Positions 35,424-44,503 of a stretch of DNA of 64,000 nt are shown here, piece by piece (position 1 is the stretch's first letter; each line of letters begins with the position of its first letter). Below the pieces are notes generated by a model. It worked only from the letters and a program-made list of their open reading frames with translations. It did not search any database and was not told the origin of the DNA. This stretch comes from CAZHNW01 sp942491575 (GTDB lineage: Bacteria > Spirochaetota > UBA4802 > UBA5550), in NCBI GenBank assembly GCA_942491575.1, contig CALOBT010000031.1, positions 1,798,001 through 1,862,000 on the forward strand. The letters are read 5' to 3'. A program made the position numbers and the translations under genes.

Positions 35424-37678
35424 TGAAAAATGATACTATTTTCATAGATAAGGCGCGGACCCATAACCTGAAGGATATCTCCCTTGAAATTCCGAAAAAT
35501 AAAATTGTGGTTTTTACCGGTGTCTCGGGATCGGGGAAATCCTCACTGGTTTTTGATACAATATATACTGAGGCCCAGAGGCAGTTGATGGAGACCTTCT
35601 CTTCCTTTGCCCGTGCGCGTATGCCGAAACTGTCCAGGCCTGATATTGATGAAATTCATAATATCAGTACCGCCATCGTTATCGATCAGAAAAAAATGGG
35701 ACGAACATCCCGTTCAAGTGTGGGTACCGCCACGGAACTTGCCACGTATCTGCGGCTCCTCTATTCACGCTGCGGTGATCCCTATATCGGTCCTTCAAAT
35801 TTTTTCAGTTCCGGGAATCCAATGGGGATGTGTACCCGCTGTAAAGGTCTCGGCAGGGTATTGAAGGTTGATACGGAGAGATTGATCAATTGGGATAATT
35901 CAATTTCAGGGGGCGCCATTAATCATCCCGATTACCGCATCGGCGCCTGGCACTGGCGGGAGTTGTGTGTTAATCCCCTCTTTGATCCGGATAAAAAACT
36001 GAGGGATTTCAGTGAGGATGAACTGGAGTGTTTTTTATTTGCTAAAGGAATTCCAATTCAAAAAAAACATGGCGCCGGGACCTATCGCAAAAATTTTACA
36101 GGAATAGTCAGGTGCCTTAAGAATATCTATCTTAAAAAAAATATTTCAGAACTGAACAGGGCGAGAAGGGAAGCCTATGAAAACTTTTTTCATCATGTTG
36201 ACTGTAAAAGCTGCAGCGGTAGCGGACTGAATGAACTTGCCCGGAGTGTCAAAGTCGAAGGAATGACAATTGATAGCCTGATGCAAATGGAGCTATCGGA
36301 TCTTTATGATTTTCTCGGTGGAGTCACTGGAGAAATGGCAGAACCGATGGTGCTGAAAATGCGCGGTATACTTTCTCACCTGATCGAAATTGGTGTCGGT
36401 TACCTGTCGTTGAACCGTCCCATTGGTACACTTTCCGGGGGGGAAAGTCAGCGGGTGAAAATGGCAAGGCAGCTGGACTGCAGCCTTGTGGATATAATGT
36501 ATGTTATGGATGAGCCATCCATCGGTCTGCATCCCAGGGATACATCGAGACTTATCGGGCTGCTGAAAAAACTGAGGGACAGGGGAAACTCTGTTTTTGT
36601 CGTCGAGCATGACCGGGACATTATTTGCAGTGCCGACCATGCCGTTGATATCGGCCCCTATGCAGGTACGGGGGGAGGGAACCTTATCTATTCTGGAGAT
36701 CTTGCGGGCCTGAAAATTTCAGGGGGGCTCACAGGAGAGTATCTCAGCAGAAAAGCGGAAGCTGCAGATAGCCGTAAGAAAGGAGAGGCCTTTATCGAGA
36801 TTGTTAATGCTTCTGTGAATAATTTGAAGAACATCTCTACGGGAATTCCAAGGGGTGTCCTAACATGTATCACCGGTGTTGCCGGATCGGGGAAGAGCAG
36901 CCTGATACATCATCATTTTATGAATAAAGAGAAGGGGGTTGTCCTGATAGACCAGTCACCTCCGGGGAAATCATCGCGGTCAAACCCTGCAACCTATATC
37001 GGTGTTTTTGATTTAATCAGAAGGGAATTCGCAGCAGCATCAAATGTCTCAGCCTCCCTCTTCAGTTTTAATGCGAAGGGGGCCTGCCCGAAATGCAGGG
37101 GAAGGGGAAGCGTTGCCATAGAGATGAGTTTTCTCGATGAGATAGTTATCACCTGCGATGAGTGCCGTGGAATGCGGTACCGCGATGAAGTACTGGAATA
37201 CCGGTATTGTGATAAGAATATTTTTGAGGTCCTGGACATGACTGTTGATGAGGCCCTGGAGTTTTTTGATAAACAGGAAATCAGAAACAGGCTGCAGATG
37301 CTCGTCGATGTCGGCCTCGGTTATCTTAAACTGGGGCAGTCCTTCTCAACACTTTCAGGTGGTGAAGGCCAGAGATTGAAACTTGCCTCAGAACTCCATC
37401 GAAAGGGAAATATCTATGTGATGGATGAGCCGTCAACGGGACTCCATATGGCAGATATCGAAGGATTTCTTAAAATAGTCAAAAAACTGACGGCAGGAGG
37501 TAATACGGTGATTATTATTGAACATAATCTGGATATTATCCGACAGAGTGACTGGATTATCGATCTGGGGCCTGAGGGGGGAGACAATGGCGGGGAAGTT
37601 ATTTTTGAGGGAATCCCTGAAGATCTGGTTCGGTGTGAAGGAAGTCATACCGGCAGGTACCTGAAGGCGGTTTTGTAG
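35423..37678 (+). CDS. Short UvrA-like ABC ATPase (excinuclease subunit A paralogue)
   Basis: 751 residues, well under the 940 of canonical UvrA. Two ABC modules: Walker A GVSGSGKSSL (about residue 37) and GVAGSGKSSL (about 490), signature LSGGESQRVKMARQL and LSGGEGQRLKLASEL, Walker B YVMDEPSIGLHP and YVMDEPSTGLHM. Zinc cysteines: CTRCKGLGR and CPKCRGRGS with CDECRGM. The shorter length reflects loss of the large UvrB-binding/insertion domains, as in UvrA2-type paralogues linked to antibiotic or genotoxin tolerance. ATG 35423 overlaps the TrmO stop; a TTG 3 bases earlier is less likely. The pair would be co-translated. Confidence 0.9.
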   Translation: MKNDTIFIDKARTHNLKDISLEIPKNKIVVFTGVSGSGKSSLVFDTIYTEAQRQLMETFSSFARARMPKLSRPDIDEIHNISTAIVIDQKKMGRTSRSSVGTATELATYLRLLYSRCGDPYIGPSNFFSSGNPMGMCTRCKGLGRVLKVDTERLINWDNSISGGAINHPDYRIGAWHWRELCVNPLFDPDKKLRDFSEDELECFLFAKGIPIQKKHGAGTYRKNFTGIVRCLKNIYLKKNISELNRARREAYENFFHHVDCKSCSGSGLNELARSVKVEGMTIDSLMQMELSDLYDFLGGVTGEMAEPMVLKMRGILSHLIEIGVGYLSLNRPIGTLSGGESQRVKMARQLDCSLVDIMYVMDEPSIGLHPRDTSRLIGLLKKLRDRGNSVFVVEHDRDIICSADHAVDIGPYAGTGGGNLIYSGDLAGLKISGGLTGEYLSRKAEAADSRKKGEAFIEIVNASVNNLKNISTGIPRGVLTCITGVAGSGKSSLIHHHFMNKEKGVVLIDQSPPGKSSRSNPATYIGVFDLIRREFAAASNVSASLFSFNAKGACPKCRGRGSVAIEMSFLDEIVITCDECRGMRYRDEVLEYRYCDKNIFEVLDMTVDEALEFFDKQEIRNRLQMLVDVGLGYLKLGQSFSTLSGGEGQRLKLASELHRKGNIYVMDEPSTGLHMADIEGFLKIVKKLTAGGNTVIIIEHNLDIIRQSDWIIDLGPEGGDNGGEVIFEGIPEDLVRCEGSHTGRYLKAVL

Positions 37679-37890
37679 CTTTTTTCAACCGGACAAGAAA
37701 TGAAATCGTCAATATCCTGGGGAATAATCTAAAAAGTTATTGGACATAAATTTTTTAATAAATAGACTATGGCCTTAATCTATTATTCAAAGAAGGAGAT
37801 ATCGCTGTAAAAAGATAATCTGTTTTCTTTTTATGGACAAATTTCTGTTTTTGACTAATTCACAAATTTCTTTTTTTCGGAGGATTCTTT

Positions 37891-38322
37891 ATGAAAAGTA
37901 AAACTTTATTGTCCGGAGCATTTTTAGCAATACTTCTTTTTGCTGCAACTTCTCTTTTTGCCGCAGGATCACCTGTAGGGAAATGGAAAACTATTGATGA
38001 TGAAACCAAAAAAGCAAAATCGTACGTAGAAATTTATGAAAAGGGGGGAGTCTACTACGCAAAAATTACCAAACTTATTGGTAAAGCCCAGGATTCCAAA
38101 TGTGATAAATGTACCGGTTCAAGATACAATAAACCAGTAGTCGGCATGACCTTTGTCTGGGGAATGAAAAAGGATGGTGATATGTTTCAGGGGGGCAAAA
38201 TCCTTGATCCCAATAATGGAAAAACCTATACCTGTAAAATGTGGGTACAGGGAGACAAATTGAAAGTCAGGGGATATATTGCTTTCTTTTACAGAACTCA
38301 GTATTGGTATCGTGTAAAATAG
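37891..38322 (+). CDS. DUF2147 periplasmic protein
   Basis: 143 residues. Signal peptide (KTLLSGAFLAILLFAATSLFA, cleavage near 24). The mature domain fits DUF2147: SPVGKWKTIDDETKKAKSY, VEIYEKGGVYYAKI, then GKILDPNNGKTYTCKMWVQG and LKVRGYIAFFYRTQYWYRV. Secreted or periplasmic small beta-barrel-like protein of unknown function. A CDKC pair is present. RBS CGGAGG. Followed by a bidirectional terminator. Confidence 0.87.
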   Translation: MKSKTLLSGAFLAILLFAATSLFAAGSPVGKWKTIDDETKKAKSYVEIYEKGGVYYAKITKLIGKAQDSKCDKCTGSRYNKPVVGMTFVWGMKKDGDMFQGGKILDPNNGKTYTCKMWVQGDKLKVRGYIAFFYRTQYWYRVK

Positions 38323-38349
38323 TTTTTTATTATTATATAACAATAAATA

Positions 38350-38400
38350 ACAAAAAAAAGGGCCGTCTCAAAACAAAGTTTTGGGCGGCCTTTTTTTGTT
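38350..38400. terminator. Bidirectional rho-independent terminator
   Basis: A long interrupted stem: AACAAAAAAAAGGGCCG, then CTCAAAAC/GTTTTGGG, closing with CGGCCTTTTTTTGTT. A-run and T-run flank the GC core on both sides. It separates the convergent DUF2147 and acetyltransferase genes. Confidence 0.9.
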
Positions 38401-38439
38401 ATTGTCGGTGATCTGTAATGTTGTTTTATTTTTTGATTA

Positions 38440-38961
38440 TTATCGTGACGGAATTTCATCAAAAAGCATACCGAAACGAAGGATGTCATGGTATTCGCCA
38501 TCGAAGTAGAGTTCCCGTCTGAATGTACCCTCCAGGGAAAAACCGTATGATGCGGCAATATGTTTCATGGCATCATTATATTCAGTAGTATGAAAGGATA
38601 TTTTATTCAGGTTAAGAATGCTGAAGCTGTATGTGACCAGGCGGTCCAGAAGGTCCCTTCCATGGCCCTGTCCCTGCAGCCGTGGATGTATAATAAAAGA
38701 GATTTCACCGCAACGGTTTTTTAGATGAATATAATGAACAATGGCGATGCCTGACATGTCATTACTTTCAGTTCTGTATTTAAAAAGATGTGCCCCTTGA
38801 TTCTTCTCATTTTGGTACCAGGTGCGAAGTTCGTCCATGGACATGGGATGATAAAGTTGATACAGGTTTCTGTATACCCCGTTGTCTGTCAGCCAATCTT
38901 TCAGCAGGGGGAGATCTTCGGTTTCCAGGGGAATCAAATTATTAATTTTATCAAGAGTCAT
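38440..38961 (-). CDS. GNAT acetyltransferase (RimJ/RimL-like)
   Basis: 173 residues. GNAT fold: ETEDLPLLKDWL at the N-terminus, IHPRLQGQGHGRDLLDRLV (acetyl-CoA pyrophosphate loop, QGxGxG), then NKISFHTTEYNDAMKHIAAS, YGFSLEGTFRRELYFDGEYHD (typical RimL-type end). It acetylates an amino group on a protein, antibiotic or metabolite; substrate unknown. ATG 38959-38961 has AGGA about 10 bases upstream; a TTG 66 bases further up is unlikely. Confidence 0.88.
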   Translation of the reverse strand: MTLDKINNLIPLETEDLPLLKDWLTDNGVYRNLYQLYHPMSMDELRTWYQNEKNQGAHLFKYRTESNDMSGIAIVHYIHLKNRCGEISFIIHPRLQGQGHGRDLLDRLVTYSFSILNLNKISFHTTEYNDAMKHIAASYGFSLEGTFRRELYFDGEYHDILRFGMLFDEIPSR

Positions 38962-39129
38962 TGTGCCAAATCCTGCCAGTAATATTTTTACTTCTTTCTG
39001 TACGTTCGTGAAAATCTTATCAGCCAATCATACTTGAAGGGAAGTTTTAATAATTTACTTCCTCTCTGATTAACTGTGACATTTTCATAGCAGTCAATTA
39101 AATTAATTCAAGAGTTTTAAAATAAAAAT

Positions 39130-39152
39130 AAAAAACGGCATGGTTAATGCCG
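39130..39152 (-). terminator. Minus-strand terminator hairpin
   Basis: CGGCAT, loop GGTTA, ATGCCG (39136-39152) with an A-run on its left (T-run when read on the minus strand). It lies 40 bases past the IS4-type element and would stop transcription leaving the transposase gene. Confidence 0.6.
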
Positions 39153-39193
39153 AGAGGGAAGATGGTTTGTTTTAGAGAATAGTTATATTACAG

Positions 39194-40495
39194 CACTGCT
39201 GTCCCATAGATTTTAAAATCCAAAAGTCATCTGCAAGTTTGTACTCATATTTTTCCTGGTTTCGGGAAGAGCTTTCTCCCTTAGCAAGTCAAATAAGTCG
39301 TAGCTATGCAGAATATTATCCCTTAATATCCTGAACGTTTTTAGCAAAGTAAATGAGCTTTTTGATTTAAATCGTATATATTCAGTCAGCAGATATGCAA
39401 TCATTGCAGTCCAGATTTGTATTTTTACAGCATTCTCAGAAGTGCCTATAAAAGTCTTAATCTTCAAATTTTGTTTTATCCATTTAAAGAATAGTTCAAT
39501 GTCCCAGCGAGATTTGTAAATATCCGCAATCGTCTTTGCCGACAGGTTGAAATTGTTTGTCATAAACTCGTAGGTTCTATTAGTTTCTATATCCCTATAT
39601 CTAACGATTCTCAAATATTCTGGGTATTCTATCTTCTTGTAACTGCTAAATTTTACTTTCCAGTCTGCTCGAATATTTTTATGGGTTTTTTCCATTCTCT
39701 CTATTATTCGGTATTGAGTGTTGGATTTTGTTCTGGTAACAAAAAAAGCCCTGTTTTTATTGATCTTTTGAAGAAAATTGAAATCTATGTACCCTTTATC
39801 CATTACAATAATAGCATTTTTAACAATTGGCATCTGGCGGGCAGCCTGAATGTCATGCTCCCCTGCTACGGTGCTTATCATAAATTCTGGAAGCTGCTCT
39901 CTGGGGTTCAACATGACATGTAACTTGATACCGCCTTTGGTTGTCCTAAATTTTGCCCAGTCGAATAAAGACAAACAAAGACCTATTGTCGTTGAGTCAA
40001 GTACTCGAACCGGTAGTTTAAATTTAAACCGTTTGTCAGCCAACAATCCTCTTTCATTTTGAAGTCTGCCGAGAAGCATATAAAATGTTTTCTCGAATAT
40101 TTCCTGTGGCCTTTTCCCAAGCGCATACGACAAATTGTTTCTTGAAATCGACTGTAATCCCAGGTGATACCAGAGATTCTTTTTACTTGATAATGAATCA
40201 ATAATATCGCGGATACTTTCCTTGGCTGACATGTGAGTAAAAATCATAATGCTCATCAGGTTTTTCGTGCTAAATTTTCTGATGCCTTTATCTCCATTGT
40301 GTGCTAAAACGACTTTTTCAAAATCATATCCAGAAATAAATGATTGCATTTGTGACAGTATTGTTTTAGTTGTAAACATGCTATTAGTCTCCTTAACTGC
40401 TGATTTGTTGAGTGTTTGTCGACATCAACTATAAATATCGGCAGGGAGATTAATAGCATTTTTTATCTATCCCTATATTTTATGGGACAGTAGTG
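39194..40495 (-). mobile_element. IS4-type insertion sequence, complete
   Basis: 1302 bases. Imperfect terminal inverted repeats: left CACTGCTGTCCCATA, right (reverse complement) CACTACTGTCCCATA, 14 of 15 identical. A perfect 9-base target duplication ATATTACAG flanks it (39185-39193 and 40496-40504). One transposase gene fills it. The intact duplication and open frame show a recent and possibly still active insertion. Confidence 0.93.
39213..40379 (-). CDS. Transposase, IS4 family (DUF4372 N-terminal domain)
   Basis: 388 residues. DDE-type transposase. The N-terminal DUF4372-like domain (FSTKNLMSIMIFTHMSAKES) is followed by the catalytic core: first Asp in VLDSTTIGLCLSLFDWA, second in IVMDKGYIDFNFL, and Glu in the YREK-like block YKSRWDIELFFKWIKQNL. 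Alignment of the three catalytic residues appears complete, so the enzyme should be functional. The gene is nearly as long as the element. Confidence 0.93.
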   Translation of the reverse strand: MFTTKTILSQMQSFISGYDFEKVVLAHNGDKGIRKFSTKNLMSIMIFTHMSAKESIRDIIDSLSSKKNLWYHLGLQSISRNNLSYALGKRPQEIFEKTFYMLLGRLQNERGLLADKRFKFKLPVRVLDSTTIGLCLSLFDWAKFRTTKGGIKLHVMLNPREQLPEFMISTVAGEHDIQAARQMPIVKNAIIVMDKGYIDFNFLQKINKNRAFFVTRTKSNTQYRIIERMEKTHKNIRADWKVKFSSYKKIEYPEYLRIVRYRDIETNRTYEFMTNNFNLSAKTIADIYKSRWDIELFFKWIKQNLKIKTFIGTSENAVKIQIWTAMIAYLLTEYIRFKSKSSFTLLKTFRILRDNILHSYDLFDLLREKALPETRKNMSTNLQMTFGF

Positions 40496-40568
40496 ATATT
40501 ACAGATAATTTTGAAAAATTCATCAAAGATTGTTATATTTATCTAAGGTTGTTATTTTGGAGCTGAAA

Positions 40569-40745
40569 ATGGAATCCCTGGGATTGATAATATTTCTTTT
40601 ATTACTGTTTTTTCTGATCAGGTTCTTTAGACCAATAGTCTTCAGAATTCTCAGCAGAAGACATGGGGATAGACGTATTTATGATAACAGGTTTGTCGGG
40701 ATTGAGTATATGAACAGACGTTTCATAAAAAGAAGACATCACTAG
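40569..40745 (+). CDS. Small membrane protein with Arg-rich tail (C)
   Basis: 58 residues. N-terminal hydrophobic segment (LGLIIFLLLLFFLIRFF) followed by RILSRRHGDRRIYDNR and NRRFIKRRHH. Same plan as the two proteins at 13379-13929. ATG 40569 has TTGGAG 7 bases upstream; a TTG at 40530 is rejected. It directly follows the IS4-type element, which may have displaced its promoter. Confidence 0.65.
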   Translation: MESLGLIIFLLLLFFLIRFFRPIVFRILSRRHGDRRIYDNRFVGIEYMNRRFIKRRHH

Positions 40746-40996
40746 TCATATAAGATAAAATTTCAGTGTTAATAATTAATCTTTTTCTCATTCGGACAAC
40801 ACTGCGGGATTATACGCAAAAATCAGGCTGTCAGGGTTCATCCCGGAATTTGGATGAATGTTCGTAACTCCCTTGAAATCATTAACCTGTAAAAGAATTA
40901 TGTATTATAAGGCATGTTGACAAAACCGTAATTACTATGCTATAATATCATCTCTTCAGGATATGAATATAATAACAACACAAGCAGGATTGATTG

Positions 40997-41962
40997 ATGG
41001 AAAATACAGGATCAATTCGAAAAGACAATGGTGGTATTTGTTCTGTTTCCGGGCTGGAGATGTATTCTAAGGATTCCTGGACAGACATTGCAGTTAACGA
41101 TGAGCTTTACATTGATGTTAAATTTATCGGGGAAAGAATTCTTTATATCAAATTCAGGGGTGATGTTTCAAATACAGACATAGATAGGGTTTTCGATTTA
41201 AGAGAAAGAATTATAAATGAAAAATTATCAGATAACCAGAATATAGTAGAAATAAGAGACTATCAGGACATAAAAGGCAGACCCTCCCGAGTCGCAAGAG
41301 ATAAGCAGACAAAATACCTTCTAAAAGAGAAGAACAGGCTTATCTGTTTCGTAGTTCTTAATGCCTCATGGAGTTTAAAGAATGCCTATAAACTGGGTAC
41401 TCTACTCTTCCCCACCCCATTCCCTATAAAATTGTATGATGATTATGAATCTGCAATTATGGCTTCTGTTTCATTTGTTAATGGTTACACAATAAAAAAT
41501 AATCTTAATCTTCAGAATTTTGTTGCAAATGAAGACTGGGTCTACAGGGGGAAGGAATGTTTTTATGTACAAAAGGTTGTAAAAAACCTGATAATATATA
41601 AGGAAATTCGAGGGAAAATTTATGATCATGATTTTAATCAGATCATTGACTGTTACAGCAGGATTTTCAGTTCAGGTAACATGAAAAAAAATAATTTTTA
41701 TGAAATTACCGATTCTTCCATGATTGAAAGTTCATCCTTCCGTGCCAGACGAATTTTTAAAAAGGAAGTATCTGGGATTCATGATAAATACGGCTGTCAT
41801 CCCGCCGCTTCATATACAATTGCGGAAAATATAAGATTCGGAAACAGTATTGAATCATTCAAAAAAATAATGCCCTACGAAAATTATTTCGTTAGCAACT
41901 GCGAAGAAGCCCTTCAAAGTATAGCCCGTGCAAGAAATATCGATAATTGCATATTCCGGTGA
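40997..41962 (+). pseudogene. N-terminal fragment of IS21-split hybrid histidine kinase
   Basis: About 319 native codons, then a few element-derived codons (stop TGA in IS21 DNA). Two tandem copies of an unassigned domain (about 35-160 and 175-319): LYIKFRGDVSNTDIDRVFDL with FVVLNASWSLKNAYKLGTLL, and IIYKEIRGKIYDHDFNQIID with NFYEITDSSMIESSSFRARR. Each begins with a short strand, an acidic helix and a V/YEI-D loop, recalling STAS/SpoIIAA-like folds. No membrane segment. The sequence continues in frame at 44507 once IS21 and one ATAT are removed. Start ATG 40997 with AGGA upstream. Confidence 0.85.
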
Positions 41963-42025
41963 AACCTGCCACCTGTTCCGGAGCAAAGTTTACCACTTTC
42001 AAAAACTTCTCAGCATGTAAATCTG

Positions 42026-42787
42026 TTATTTTTCAGGTGGCAGGTTTCGTCCAGAATTATTTTTTTTTAGCTTCCGCATCGAGCCTCCTTTGAGTTCAAT
42101 TTTATCAGCATTGTGAATGAATCGGTCGCAAATTGCATCCGCAATTGTCTTATCACCAATAATATCATGCCATACAGCTACCGGTATCTGTGATGCTATG
42201 ATAGTCGATTTGCTCCCATATCGGTCTTCCATCAGTTCAAGGAGAATGAGTCTGCTCTCTGCATCAAATGGCTTTAATCCAAAATCATCGAGAACCAGGA
42301 GGTCCTGTTTTTGAAGTTTTTTCATCTCCTTAAAATATGATCCATCCGCTTTAGCGTATTTTAAGTGAGAAAACAGTTTCATGCAATTGAGATAGCGTAC
42401 CTTGTACCTGTTCATACAGGCATGGTGCCCAATGGCACAGGCAAGAAAACTTTTGCCAGTGCCTGTAGCTCCGGTGACCAGGATGTTCTCGCCCTTTTTA
42501 ATCCAATCACACCTGCTAAGAGCAACGACTGTGTTCCTCTCTATGTTCCTGCTTTTCGAACATTCAACTTCTTCAATCGCAGCCTGGTACCTGAATCCGG
42601 CACCGGCTATTAAACGTGATATTTTTCGATTGTATTGGTCTTCCCATTCAGCATCAATGAGGTGACCGATGAGCTCTTCGTGGCTTAATGAATCCGCCAT
42701 TCTGTTTGACCTCAATTCTTCGAACATGCGATGCATGCCATTGAGTTTCAAGTCTTTCATCTTTGTCATAGTCTCTGTTGTGTTCAT
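42026..42787 (-). CDS. istB: IstB-like ATPase helper of IS21
   Basis: 253 residues. DnaC/IstB-type AAA+ ATPase: Walker A ILVTGATGTGKSFLACAIG, Walker B LLVLDDFGLKPFD, then the sensor STIIASQIPVAVWHDIIGDK and CDRFIHNADKIEL. In IS21 it stimulates the IstA transposase and directs target choice. RBS GGAGAA. Lies 8 bases after istA. Confidence 0.94.
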   Translation of the reverse strand: MNTTETMTKMKDLKLNGMHRMFEELRSNRMADSLSHEELIGHLIDAEWEDQYNRKISRLIAGAGFRYQAAIEEVECSKSRNIERNTVVALSRCDWIKKGENILVTGATGTGKSFLACAIGHHACMNRYKVRYLNCMKLFSHLKYAKADGSYFKEMKKLQKQDLLVLDDFGLKPFDAESRLILLELMEDRYGSKSTIIASQIPVAVWHDIIGDKTIADAICDRFIHNADKIELKGGSMRKLKKNNSGRNLPPEK

Positions 42788-42795
42788 AAATTCTC

Positions 42796-44346
42796 CTAAT
42801 GATAGTATCTGGAACCGCGAATGTTTTCATGATAAGGTGTGTCAGGTGGACTGTCTGACACATTGTCATCTTTCACTTCCTCCAGACCGTTGCTTAATAT
42901 ATTCTTAATCACCTTCAGTGATAACGAATCAAGGTATAACGCCCGTTTGCTGGCATTCTCAAGACGATCCTTTCCATACTCTTTGGAAAGATTAAGTATG
43001 CCCAGGCAAGTCTTATAGCCCTGCTCAGGATGTTCCTTTCTGTATAGGATGTGCTCTATGACTTCAGTTGTATGTACTCCAACTTTCTGCGCCCAGCTTA
43101 TGAACTTCTCGGCACTCCAGTCATCCATAAACTTATGGCCGGGAGGCATATGATCCTTAATGGTTGAGTATGAAAACTTCCTGAAATTGCGTTTATGGGC
43201 GGCTATACGGCTATTATTCAGGTATATTTCAACAATTGTGGCGGTATACCGTATTTCGACATGTTTGCCACGGTGTTGATAGGGGATGCTATAGTAATGT
43301 TGATCTTCTTTGAGGTAAACATGATAATTGAACTGCACTTTGCATCTGGCAAAGTGGCGAATTGTATAATCCTCTACAGGAAGGTGTATTAGAGCCTCCA
43401 TATCCGTCTCACGGAATAGCTCCCACCTGCTGACTCCATAGATCTGAAGAGGACGATTGTTTAACATTTCAAGTTGTTCCCATATTGCCTTGTTAACTTC
43501 CTCAAGACTGTGAAAGGTGTGGTCCCTTAGAGGAGCACATATCCTCTGATAAATAATGCGAACAGCCCCTTCAACCACGGACTTATCTTTTGGCTTATAG
43601 GGGCGGGCCGCAAGTATAGTTGTTCCGTAATGACTGGCAAAGTCCTGGTATTCAGGATTGATGTCCGGTTCATACCGGTGGGCTTTGGTTACTGCGGACT
43701 TGAGACAATCCGGGACAATCGCTCGTGGTACACCACCAATGTACTTCAGCGTATTGACCTGTGCTAATATGAAATCATGCTTTTGCTGCGTCCATACCGC
43801 TTCAGCATAAATCAATTTGCTGGCCCCCAACGCCGCTACGAATATTTCAGCTGTTCTAATTTCTCCTGTTTTAGGATCGATGATATCCATTTTCTTCCCA
43901 GCATAATCCACATAAAGCTTGTCTCCAGCCTTGTGTTCAATCCGCATGTATAGTTCCTGATTATTGTTCCACTGTTGAAAGTGATAACAGAACTGCGAAT
44001 ATCCGTATCCTGCAGGATTCTCTGCTTTATACTCTTCCCATAGCAGCTGACGGGTGACTCCAACTCTACTCAGTTCCTTCGCGTAATCAGGAAATTTGTT
44101 AAGTAAAAATTCCAGTCGAGGATCTTCTGTCTTTCCTTCTGAAAAACAGGCAGTAAGTTCTTCATCCGACATCGTCTGGGCTTTTTTATAGGTAATATTG
44201 AGAGTTTGACATTGCTCTAAATATTCAGTTAGCACTGGTCTTGATATTGACAGAGCCTGGGCTGTTTTTCTGAGGCTTAATCCGCATTCCAGATGAAGCC
44301 TCAGGGCTTCTCTTACTCGTTTCAATGGTATTCTCCTCTGGGCCAT
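42796..44346 (-). CDS. istA: IstA transposase of IS21
   Basis: 516 residues. N-terminal helix-turn-helix (RVREALRLHLECGLSLRKTA, LSISRPVLTEYLE), then the DDE integrase-like core: first Asp in LYVDYAGKKMDI, second in AIVPDCLKSAV, Glu in KDKSVVEGAVRII, and a C-terminal beta domain with HYYSIPYQHRGKHVE. ATG 44344-44346 is preceded by GAGAGG; another ATG lies 15 bases upstream. Transcribed with istB. Confidence 0.94.
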   Translation of the reverse strand: MAQRRIPLKRVREALRLHLECGLSLRKTAQALSISRPVLTEYLEQCQTLNITYKKAQTMSDEELTACFSEGKTEDPRLEFLLNKFPDYAKELSRVGVTRQLLWEEYKAENPAGYGYSQFCYHFQQWNNNQELYMRIEHKAGDKLYVDYAGKKMDIIDPKTGEIRTAEIFVAALGASKLIYAEAVWTQQKHDFILAQVNTLKYIGGVPRAIVPDCLKSAVTKAHRYEPDINPEYQDFASHYGTTILAARPYKPKDKSVVEGAVRIIYQRICAPLRDHTFHSLEEVNKAIWEQLEMLNNRPLQIYGVSRWELFRETDMEALIHLPVEDYTIRHFARCKVQFNYHVYLKEDQHYYSIPYQHRGKHVEIRYTATIVEIYLNNSRIAAHKRNFRKFSYSTIKDHMPPGHKFMDDWSAEKFISWAQKVGVHTTEVIEHILYRKEHPEQGYKTCLGILNLSKEYGKDRLENASKRALYLDSLSLKVIKNILSNGLEEVKDDNVSDSPPDTPYHENIRGSRYYH

Positions 44347-44414
44347 TATTCCTCTCCACATTCAATATTTCTGTGGCGATTATCTGGCCTGTAGTGGTTT
44401 TGAGAAGAATTTTA

Positions 44415-44503
44415 GGTGGCAGGTTTGCTCCGGAATAACCGGCAGGTTTCGGCCGGAATAGGTGGCAGGTTTAAAACGGAATCAGTGGCAGGTTTGAGCC
44501 GGA
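44415..44503. repeat. Four tandem transposase-binding repeats at IS21 end
   Basis: Units starting GGTGGCAGGTTT or GGCAGGTTT with following CGGAATA occur at about 44415, 44441, 44461 and 44484. The left end has two related copies in opposite orientation (about 41963-41980 and 42038-42056). This matches the multiple end-binding sites of IS21 transposase. Confidence 0.8.

Larger units (their letters stand above)
41955..44503 (-). mobile_element. IS21-family insertion sequence, complete
   Basis: 2549 bases, with istB and istA on the minus strand. The ends begin TCCGG and close CCGGA; the flanking target duplication is ATAT (41951-41954 and 44504-44507). Outer end motifs share AAACCTGCCAC. At the istA-proximal end four tandem copies of a GGCAGGTTT-N3/4-CGGAAT unit are seen, the multiple transposase-binding sites expected of IS21. 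It interrupts the sensor kinase gene. Confidence 0.92.
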
